Source: Pseudomonadales bacterium
Lineage (GTDB): Bacteria; Pseudomonadota; Gammaproteobacteria; Pseudomonadales; Azotimanducaceae
DNA: 5,807 nt
Reading direction: 5' to 3'
Assembly: GCA_028822125.1 (NCBI GenBank)
Contig: JAPKEK010000179.1
Coordinates: forward strand, 1 to 5,807
The notes beneath the pieces are model-generated. The model was not told the origin of the DNA and made no database searches. It saw only the letters and a list, made by a program, of their open reading frames with translations. Below are positions 1 through 5,380 of this stretch, one piece after another. The first letter of the stretch is position 1. Every line of letters begins with the position of its first letter. Both the position numbers and the translations under genes were made by a program.

Positions 1-1410
1 GTACTGGATATTGTCCTCGACCGTGCCCGCAAATACGTGTGAGGACTGCAGTACGATTCCCAGGTTTGATTGAAGAAAATTCAGGCTTCGGTTTCGATAG
101 TCAATCCCATCAAGCAGGATTGTACCGGCGGTCGGCTCATAAAATCGGCACAGTAAACTGATTAGCGAGGTTTTGCCACTGCCGGTAGAACCCACTATGG
201 CGATGGTTTCTCCCTTGTTGATAGTCAGATTGATATCCGCTAAGACAGGTCCACCCACGGCATAGGAAAAATTTACCTGCCGGAATTCTATTTGATTTAT
301 GTCATTGCTCAGGCCGTCTTCAGCCAGTTCCTCACTATAGTTACCCTGCAGGCGCTGCATCACGTCTTCTGAATCCGCGACCTCAGATTTGGCTGCTATT
401 AGGCTCATGATTCTCTCAGCAGATGCCTGGGCCATTTGCATTTCTGCAAACCAATGGGCCAGTTGTTCGATGGGTTCAAAGAAATGCCGGGTGTAGGTAA
501 GAAAGGCGATGAGCGTCCCGGCTGAAATGATCCCCCAGCCTAATTCCACGCCGCCGACTACCAGCGCAATACCCGATGCCAGAGAACCCAGCGTCATGAC
601 GATGGGCAGGTACAATGCGGCCTGAATGGCATTTTGGACCGAGGCCCCATGCATCTGGTCTGTGAGCGTGCCAAATTGCTGGAGATTGTGGGACTCAGCG
701 ACGAATGTTTTGCTGGTTGCAATGCCCATAATATTTTCATTATAGGATCCAGTAATACGGGAATTCGTTTTTCTGACCTGGCGAGCGCTTTTCAAGATTC
801 GAGACTGGAAAAACAGACTGATCCAGACCAGAGCGGGGAGCGTGGTGAGGACAATCAGCGCCAGAACCGGCTCCATGAACAGCATTGCCCCCGCAATTCC
901 CGCCATTACAGTAAAAGACCAGACTAAATCCAGAATGCCCCAGGCCAGAATGTTTGAGAGGCGTTCACAATCGGATGTCATTCTTGCCATAAGCCAGCCG
1001 ACAGGCCGATAATCGTAGTAAGCAAAGGAAAGGTATTGCAGGTTATCAAAACCATCACGTCGAATATCATGACTTATGTGACTACGCAATTTGCCACCGA
1101 ACCATAGAAATCCGATAACAGCCAAAGCCAGTGCAACACAGAATCCTGCATAGATACCAGCATAGAACCAAAGATCAGTGGTATTACCCATGACCGTTAA
1201 TTCGTCGATGACGCTTCGAGTGACCAGGGGGAATGCGATTTCACAGGTAGCGACGACAAAGGCGCAACACCCCAGGTAGATTACATCCGAGCGATAGTAG
1301 GTGGCGTAGGCGAGAAGCTGCTTCCAGATATCCAGGTTAACGCGAGCCGGGTTACTGCCCGATTCAAATTCATCACCATAGTTTTCGTCGTCGAAATAAG
1401 CCTCACTCAT
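1..1410 (-). CDS. ABC exporter half-transporter, canonical-subunit partner (BmrD/MdlB-like), 3' end cut by window edge
   Basis: Reading leftward from ATG at 1410 gives 470 open codons to the window edge; the rest of the nucleotide-binding domain is missing. It should be an inner-membrane subunit that pairs with the neighbouring half-transporter in an ATP-driven exporter. An acidic N-terminal tail (residues 3-16, rich in D, E, Y and F) precedes a type IV exporter membrane domain with six probable helices near 43-65, 82-104, 156-178, 181-203, 262-286 and 293-309. An acidic linker (about 340-372) leads into the ATPase domain. There the A-loop Tyr383, Walker A GSTGSGKT (407-414, Lys413) and Q-loop Gln455 are visible. 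The signature, Walker B and H-loop lie outside the window. The start overlaps the upstream gene's stop as ATGA, which implies translational coupling. The substrate is unknown. Exporter subunit is secure; that this is the Glu-bearing, signature-degenerate subunit is inferred from the partner. Confidence 0.93.
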   Translation of the reverse strand, partial: MSEAYFDDENYGDEFESGSNPARVNLDIWKQLLAYATYYRSDVIYLGCCAFVVATCEIAFPLVTRSVIDELTVMGNTTDLWFYAGIYAGFCVALALAVIGFLWFGGKLRSHISHDIRRDGFDNLQYLSFAYYDYRPVGWLMARMTSDCERLSNILAWGILDLVWSFTVMAGIAGAMLFMEPVLALIVLTTLPALVWISLFFQSRILKSARQVRKTNSRITGSYNENIMGIATSKTFVAESHNLQQFGTLTDQMHGASVQNAIQAALYLPIVMTLGSLASGIALVVGGVELGWGIISAGTLIAFLTYTRHFFEPIEQLAHWFAEMQMAQASAERIMSLIAAKSEVADSEDVMQRLQGNYSEELAEDGLSNDINQIEFRQVNFSYAVGGPVLADINLTINKGETIAIVGSTGSGKTSLISLLCRFYEPTAGTILLDGIDYRNRSLNFLQSNLGIVLQSSHVFAGTVEDNIQY

Positions 1411-3251
1411 CCTGAATATTCCGGCTTTTTAGAGGTTGTCTGTATTTCACTTAGCTCAATATCGTTTTCGATGGCCCCCTGAATGACACAGAGCTTCTGA
1501 TAGACTCCGGGTTGTTTGGATAACGTCTGGTGGTGCCCCTGTTGGATAATCTGGCCGGCATTGAGCACAAAAATCCGATCAGCATGCATGACAGAAGATA
1601 GTCGATGGGCAATGATGATGGTTGTTTGCGGGTTACGCTGGGCTCTCAGGGCCGTTAGTATTTTTGCTTCTGTGTCGGTGTCTACAGCAGATAGAGAATC
1701 GTCAAGAATGAGAATCGGGGGTTGTTTGACCAGTGCTCGAGCCAGCGCAATGCGCTGTCGCTGGCCCCCGGACAGGGTAACACCGCGTTCGCCAACCAAC
1801 GATTCATAGGATCTAGGAAATTTCAATATTGAATCGTGAATCTGGGCGGTCATGGTAGCGCGGTGGATATCTTCTTGGCTTGCCTGAAGATGCCCTAATA
1901 TGAGGTTTTCCCTGATCGAGGCGGCAAATAAGAAGGGCTCCTGCATGACAATACTCATCTGGTTGCGAGCGTATTTTCGATTGAGTTCACTGAGTTCATA
2001 ATGGTCCAGTTTAATCGAGCCTGCCTGATAATCATGAAGCCTGAGGAGCAGTTGCACCAGTGTTGATTTGCCCGACCCGGGCGGGCCCAAAAAAGCCACA
2101 GTCTGGCCCGGCTGAATATCAAGTGAGATATTATCCAGGACGGGTTTGTTCATTTCATGACAGAAGCGCACATCTTGGAAGGTGATTTTTCCCTGCAGCC
2201 GGTGTCTGGGTGATAATTCGTTTTGTGACTCCATTGGTTCGGTCAGGATTTCAGCCAGGCGTCCGAGGGCAACAACAGCTTTGCTTGAATCGGTCAGAAC
2301 ACGGCCCATATGCCTGATGGGCCAGATAATCATGCTTTCATAGGTAATGAAGGCAAATAGGGTCCCGACGGTCAGCTCGCCTGTAATGGTCCAGGCTGCA
2401 CCCGCAATTAGGAGTACGCCTATCTGGCCGAGACAGATGAGATCGCTAAATCCATAGTAGCCCCCCAGTAAGCGCATGAGGCGTTTATTTTCCTCTCTGA
2501 ATAGGGCATTGCTTTCTGCAAATTTTTCGACTTCAAATTCCTGTCTAGCAAAAGCTCGAACGACACGAATACCGGTCAGGTTTTCCTGCAGCACCGTCGT
2601 TAGCCTGGCTTCACTTTCATCCACCTTGGTGAAAACCGATTTTACTTTCCGAAAGAATAGAACAGCACAGACGAACAAAACGGGCATACTGGCCAGTGAT
2701 AGCAAGGCCATTTTAATGTGCAGAGTAAATAAGATGGGGGTGACCACTAGAAGCATTAATATCGCTCTGGCTATTTCAATGATCTGACCGCTGAGAAACA
2801 CCCTGAAAGTTTCAACGTCTGAGGTGCATCTCTGGATTAGGTCGCCAGTATCAGTATTGTTGTGAAAAAGAATTGGCAGGTGATTTAGATGGTTTAACAA
2901 CCTGTCTCTGAGTCTTCGCGCGATGCCTTCCGATGCTGTGGCAATGAGATGACCGCGCAGATAGAAGAACACGCCGGCGAGGCCGGTAAACAGCAATGAA
3001 ATAACAGCAGCGATAAGTAGCAAGGCAAGGGTTTGATTGTCGCTTTCAGGGTTGACATAAACCTTAGCGACCAGATAGGCCAGCCAGTGGCTGGTCTCGC
3101 CATCAGTGCCACTGATCAGGATATCCAGTGCAGCTCTGGATATCAGTGGCAGCATGAAAAGAAAGACGTAACTCATCACCATGGCGCCAACCGCGAACAG
3201 GTAGGGCTGTCGAAATCCAAGTGAAATACTTAAGAGAAGTTGTTTATTCAT
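1407..3251 (-). CDS. ABC exporter half-transporter with degenerate catalytic site (BmrC/LmrC/MdlA/YheI-like)
   Basis: This complete 614-residue protein has one membrane domain fused to one ATPase domain, the usual size for the family. Probable membrane helices are near 17-37, 74-98, 155-175, 182-200, 269-289 and 294-311. ATPase motifs in order: Walker A GPPGSGKST (389-397, Lys395), Q-loop Gln437, signature LSGGQ (493-497), Walker B ILILDD (513-518), D-loop SAVD (521-524) and H-loop His549. Asp518 takes the place of the catalytic Glu. That is the hallmark of the subunit carrying the degenerate ATP site in heterodimeric exporters such as BmrC, LmrC and TM287. The A-loop aromatic appears to be His365. 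The ATG at 3251 is the best start, because an in-frame TGA lies only two codons upstream; there is no strong Shine-Dalgarno sequence before it. It is the first gene of a two-gene operon with the following half-transporter. Likely export of a lipophilic compound; the actual substrate cannot be read from sequence. Confidence 0.95.
   Translation of the reverse strand: MNKQLLLSISLGFRQPYLFAVGAMVMSYVFLFMLPLISRAALDILISGTDGETSHWLAYLVAKVYVNPESDNQTLALLLIAAVISLLFTGLAGVFFYLRGHLIATASEGIARRLRDRLLNHLNHLPILFHNNTDTGDLIQRCTSDVETFRVFLSGQIIEIARAILMLLVVTPILFTLHIKMALLSLASMPVLFVCAVLFFRKVKSVFTKVDESEARLTTVLQENLTGIRVVRAFARQEFEVEKFAESNALFREENKRLMRLLGGYYGFSDLICLGQIGVLLIAGAAWTITGELTVGTLFAFITYESMIIWPIRHMGRVLTDSSKAVVALGRLAEILTEPMESQNELSPRHRLQGKITFQDVRFCHEMNKPVLDNISLDIQPGQTVAFLGPPGSGKSTLVQLLLRLHDYQAGSIKLDHYELSELNRKYARNQMSIVMQEPFLFAASIRENLILGHLQASQEDIHRATMTAQIHDSILKFPRSYESLVGERGVTLSGGQRQRIALARALVKQPPILILDDSLSAVDTDTEAKILTALRAQRNPQTTIIIAHRLSSVMHADRIFVLNAGQIIQQGHHQTLSKQPGVYQKLCVIQGAIENDIELSEIQTTSKKPEYSG
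3077..3144. repeat. Cluster of three inverted repeats inside the exporter coding sequence
   Basis: Three palindromes follow each other within 68 bases. The first is CCAGCCA-G-TGGCTGG (3080-3094), extendable to 3077-3097 with one mismatched pair. The second is ATCAGTG-C-CACTGAT (3102-3116). The third is a 9-bp stem, GATATCCAG and CTGGATATC, around a 7-base loop (3120-3144). ATCAGTG occurs again at 3142-3148. They lie over codons for about residues 36-59 of the half-transporter, spanning the end of the first helix and the following loop. No run of T follows on either strand, so an intrinsic terminator is unlikely. They may form mRNA structure or be chance. Confidence 0.6.
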
Positions 3252-3381
3252 TGTTCAGCACGGCATTCAGGGCTATTTACTATCGCAGTCATGGTCAGGA
3301 TTCATGGGTGATGTGTTTTCGGTTTTACTTTCTATGACCTTTACTCATCTAAACGCCAGAATAATTTGTAAGAGCTGCCTG

Positions 3382-3409
3382 ATTATGCCGTTTAATTACT
3401 GCAAAACAA
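3382..3409 (-). promoter_or_regulatory. Candidate sigma-70 promoter for the ABC exporter operon
   Basis: On the minus strand TTGTTT (3409-3404) and CATAAT (3387-3382) are separated by 16 bases. The -10 matches the consensus at five of six positions and the -35 at three of six, including the important TTG. Transcription would start near 3375, leaving a leader of about 125 bases before the ATG at 3251. It is the best pair I found on that strand, but it is judged by eye only. Confidence 0.35.
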
Positions 3410-3446
3410 AGCGGGCGCTGGTGGTTTATGTATAGTCAGGATTACC

Positions 3447-3462
3447 ACAATACTGGTATTGT
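3447..3462. promoter_or_regulatory. Perfect 16-bp palindrome, candidate operator
   Basis: ACAATAC-TG-GTATTGT is a perfect inverted repeat with seven-base arms and a two-base centre. The size and symmetry suit a dimeric repressor or activator. It sits upstream of both operons: about 37 bases upstream of the candidate minus-strand -35 box and about 100 bases upstream of the plus-strand TATAAT. One protein bound here could act on both sides. No T run follows, and the arms are AT-rich, so it is not a terminator. I do not recognise a specific regulator family from the sequence. Confidence 0.45.
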
Positions 3463-3534
3463 TAGGTTAGATTCTGTATAAGAATGAAGTTGTTTTATAG
3501 TGCAGGAAAGCTCAGGCCCATTACTTTGTAGCAC

Positions 3535-3570
3535 CAGATATAGCATCAGATGTCACATCAGATATAATCA
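3535..3570 (+). repeat. Three imperfect 12-bp tandem repeats in the GST operon promoter region
   Basis: The units are CAGATATAGCAT (3535-3546), CAGATGTCACAT (3547-3558) and CAGATATAATCA (3559-3570). All begin with CAGAT, and units 1 and 3 share CAGATATA. The octamer CATCAGAT spans both unit junctions (3544-3551 and 3556-3563). The middle contains the small palindrome GATGT-C-ACATC (3549-3559). The last unit supplies the candidate -10 box, and the first two fall where a -35 box would be, so they may be binding sites for an activator or repressor. A 12-base period is close to, but longer than, one helical turn. Confidence 0.55.
3563..3568 (+). promoter_or_regulatory. Candidate -10 box of the GST/acyl-CoA dehydrogenase operon
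   Basis: TATAAT matches the sigma-70 -10 consensus exactly and lies 35 bases before the GST start codon, which would give a leader of roughly 30 bases. No acceptable -35 box is found 15-19 bases upstream (3538-3547 reads as ATATAGCATC), nor is there an extended -10 TG. If this is the true promoter it probably needs an activator. Because the hexamer is itself part of a repeat unit, it may instead be coincidental. Confidence 0.4.
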
Positions 3571-3603
3571 CTTACAGTCGAATTCAGTATAAGGAAGAGC
3601 AAT

Positions 3604-4215
3604 ATGAAATTGTATAATTCAGTGGGTCCTAACCCAAAGGTAGTGCGCATGTTCATGGCGGAACTGGGCGTGGAGATCGAACAGCAGCGCATTGATATTA
3701 TGAAGGGTGAAAATCGTCAGGCGCCTTATTTGGAGGTGAACCCTGGTGGTCAGTTGCCTGCATTAGAGCTGGATTCGGGGATGGTCATCAGCGAGATTAC
3801 GGCGATCTGTGAATACCTGGATGATCGGCAAGGTCATACGGACCTTGTAGGCAAAACACCTGAAGATAGAGCTGAAACCAGAATGTGGGTGCGAAGAATA
3901 GACCTGGCTATAGCGGAAAACATAGCGAATGGGTTTCGTTCCTCAGAAGGCCTGGAGATGTTTAAAAACAGAATGACCTTGATCCCCCATGCATCCGATG
4001 CTGTCAAAGCACTTGCTCAGGAAAAGTTAACCTGGCTGGATGGGCTTATGCAGGGAAAGACTTTTGTTTGCGGCGAAAGGTTCAGCCTGGCTGATATTAT
4101 GTTGTTTGTGTTTGTGGAGTTTGGCACACAGGTAGGCCAGCCAATGAATGCTGATAATGCCAATATTGCCAGCTGGTATGAATCGGTCCAGTCAAGAGAC
4201 AGCGCATCCGCCTGA
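3604..4215 (+). CDS. Glutathione S-transferase, Gtt2-like
   Basis: A 203-residue cytosolic protein of normal GST length. The N-terminal thioredoxin-like domain (about 1-78) has the opening beta strand MKLYNS, the GPNPKVVR segment (8-15) corresponding to GPYPARVR of yeast Gtt2, the loop NPGGQLPAL with cis-Pro52, and ISEITAICEYLD (62-73), where Glu64 is the usual glutathione-contacting acid. The helical C-terminal domain follows (about 88-203), with the N-capping motif FSLADI (160-165). The usual Ser after Glu64 is Ile65, and the only N-terminal catalytic candidate is Ser6, so the nucleophile-activating residue is not obvious; Gtt2-type enzymes also lack the classical one. AAGGA (3591-3595) lies eight bases before the ATG. 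It is the first gene of the operon, 26 bases before an acyl-CoA dehydrogenase, suggesting detoxification or thiol transfer linked to that pathway. GST fold is secure; substrate is unknown. Confidence 0.93.
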   Translation: MKLYNSVGPNPKVVRMFMAELGVEIEQQRIDIMKGENRQAPYLEVNPGGQLPALELDSGMVISEITAICEYLDDRQGHTDLVGKTPEDRAETRMWVRRIDLAIAENIANGFRSSEGLEMFKNRMTLIPHASDAVKALAQEKLTWLDGLMQGKTFVCGERFSLADIMLFVFVEFGTQVGQPMNADNANIASWYESVQSRDSASA

Positions 4216-4232
4216 CTTTTTAGCTGGCTGAT

Positions 4233-4237
4233 GGAGG
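4233..4237 (+). promoter_or_regulatory. Ribosome binding site of the first acyl-CoA dehydrogenase
   Basis: GGAGG is a strong Shine-Dalgarno sequence with a short spacer of four bases to the ATG at 4242. The in-frame ATG at 4254 would be 16 bases away, too far, and has only AGGG (4249-4252) directly before it. The site therefore favours the 4242 start. Confidence 0.7.
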
Positions 4238-4241
4238 CATC

Positions 4242-5372
4242 ATGTTCCAGGGTATGAACTTTTCGCCGGCGTCTTTACCCCCATCAGTTGACAGGCTGCG
4301 GGAGGAAGTGCGGGCATTTTTAGACGAGGAAACGGACTGGCAGCCAAATTCGGACTTTAATGCAGGGGCATCTCCTGCATTTTCGAAACGGCTGGCAATG
4401 CGAGGTTGGATCGGTATGACCTGGCCAGAGCGCTATGGCGGTGGCGGGAAGTCGTTTCTTGAACGATATGTGGTTACCGAAGAGCTATTAGCTGCCGGCG
4501 CGCCGGTGGGTTGCCATTGGATCGCTGATCGCCAGAGCGGGCCTTTACTACTGAAATTTGGCACCGAAGCGCAACGAGAAAGATTCCTGCCGGCTATTGT
4601 CGGAGGTGACTGTTTTTTTTCCATTGGTATGTCCGAGCCGGATACCGGATCCGATTTAGCGTCTATTAGGACGAGTGCGGTCAGGGTAGATGGTGGCTGG
4701 TGTCTGAACGGCAGTAAAATATGGACCAGTGGGGCCCATTTAAACCATTATATGGTTACCCTGGTGAGGACCAGCGCGCCTTCGGAAAATCGCCATGCCG
4801 GTATGAGCCAGTTTATTGTTCCCATCAAGGACCCTAATGTAACCATACGCGGAATTGATAACCTGGCCGGTGAAAGTGATTTTAACCAGGTCTTTTTCGA
4901 TGATGTGTTCATTGCCGATGAACTGGTGGTGGGAGAACCTGGAAACGGCTGGGCCCAGGTCATGAGCGAGTTGGCCTATGAGAGAAGTGGCCCAGAGCGT
5001 TTTCTCAGTGCATTCCGGGTGTTGACCGAATTCGTTGGCTGCCTTCAGGTTTCAGCAGATCGTCGGCAGAGGGCCTTGGCTGGTCGACTGATAACCCATC
5101 TGGTGACACTCCGCCGGATGTCAATTTCAGTGGCTAGTATGCTTGAAAGTGGAGAGATGCCGGATACTGAAGCGGCTTTGATTAAGGATCTTGGCAATAC
5201 CTACGAAAGAATGGTGCCGGAATTGATTCGATTGCATCTGCCTGATCAGGGTTCGGCCAGCCTGTTATCGGCGCTGCAGGAATGTATTCTACATGCACCT
5301 TCGTTCACGCTGCGCGGTGGCACGCGGGAAATCCTGCGTGGCATTATTGCTCGTGGTCTCGGTTTAAGGTAG
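4242..5372 (+). CDS. Acyl-CoA dehydrogenase, probable catalytic (alpha) subunit of a heteromeric FadE-type enzyme
   Basis: A full-length 376-residue flavoenzyme that should oxidise an acyl-CoA to the 2,3-enoyl-CoA, passing electrons to electron-transfer flavoprotein in the cytosol. The N-terminal helical domain (about 12-122) includes GWIGMTWPERYGG (55-67). The beta domain carries the diagnostic FFSIGMSEPDTGSDLAS (125-141) and LNGSKIWTSGA (155-165). The C-terminal helical domain ends in GGTREILRGIIARGLGLR. Where medium-chain enzymes have catalytic Glu in YEGT, this protein has LRGGT (Gly at 359-360). Glu247 in LAYERSG fits the alternative catalytic base used by isovaleryl- and long-chain-type enzymes. 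The Q-x-x-GG-x-G FAD-contacting motif of homotetramers is not visible before GGT. That agrees with subunits of alpha2beta2 enzymes such as the FadE26-FadE27 and FadE28-FadE29 pairs of steroid catabolism. The following gene, 8 bases on, would be the partner. Family certain; steroid or other bulky substrate is inferred. Confidence 0.95.
   Translation: MFQGMNFSPASLPPSVDRLREEVRAFLDEETDWQPNSDFNAGASPAFSKRLAMRGWIGMTWPERYGGGGKSFLERYVVTEELLAAGAPVGCHWIADRQSGPLLLKFGTEAQRERFLPAIVGGDCFFSIGMSEPDTGSDLASIRTSAVRVDGGWCLNGSKIWTSGAHLNHYMVTLVRTSAPSENRHAGMSQFIVPIKDPNVTIRGIDNLAGESDFNQVFFDDVFIADELVVGEPGNGWAQVMSELAYERSGPERFLSAFRVLTEFVGCLQVSADRRQRALAGRLITHLVTLRRMSISVASMLESGEMPDTEAALIKDLGNTYERMVPELIRLHLPDQGSASLLSALQECILHAPSFTLRGGTREILRGIIARGLGLR
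5365..5370 (+). promoter_or_regulatory. Ribosome binding site overlapping the stop of the preceding gene
   Basis: TAAGGT gives a modest Shine-Dalgarno core (AAGG, 5366-5369) inside the last codons of the first acyl-CoA dehydrogenase, whose TAG is at 5370-5372. It is about 11 bases before ATG at 5381. The layout suggests translational coupling, which would help make two enzyme subunits in equal amounts. Confidence 0.5.
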
Positions 5373-5380
5373 TCACATCG

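Larger units (their letters stand above)
3252..3603. other. Divergent intergenic region between exporter operon and GST/dehydrogenase operon
   Basis: These 352 bases separate two divergently transcribed operons and are visibly richer in A and T than the genes on either side. I see no convincing gene. The longest plausible reading frame is 43 codons from ATG at 3304 to TAG at 3433-3435, with an AGGA only three bases before the start; it resembles nothing I know. The region must hold both promoters. Its notable contents are a minus-strand promoter candidate (3382-3409), a 16-bp palindrome (3447-3462), and 12-bp tandem repeats meeting a TATAAT (3535-3570). Confidence 0.8.

Noticed and set aside
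634..927. 97-codon plus-strand reading frame
   Set aside because: It is antisense to the membrane domain of the truncated half-transporter, whose protein is clearly conserved; the translated product has no recognisable domain and a low-complexity, charged end.
1516..1809. 97-codon plus-strand frame opposite the ATPase domain
   Set aside because: It is the shadow of the signature and Walker B coding region; Trp- and Arg-rich composition with no domain.
2476..2787. 103-codon plus-strand frame opposite the exporter membrane domain
   Set aside because: Antisense shadow with no domain; the minus-strand frame is a well-defined transporter.
3120..3144. 9-bp hairpin considered as an intrinsic terminator
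   Set aside because: It lies inside an intact coding sequence and no T run follows on either strand.
3304..3435. 43-codon frame in the intergenic region
   Set aside because: The AGGA before it is only three bases from the ATG, the product resembles nothing I know, and it runs through the minus-strand promoter candidate.
3431..3501. Other -10-like hexamers on the plus strand: TATAGT (3431-3436), TATAAG (3477-3482), TATAGT (3496-3501)
   Set aside because: None has a reasonable -35 box at 16-18 bases upstream; TTGTTA at 3459-3464 is only 12 bases from TATAAG.
4433..4963. Two short minus-strand frames (63 and 71 codons) opposite the acyl-CoA dehydrogenase
   Set aside because: Shadows of a strongly conserved gene; no ribosome binding site or domain seen.
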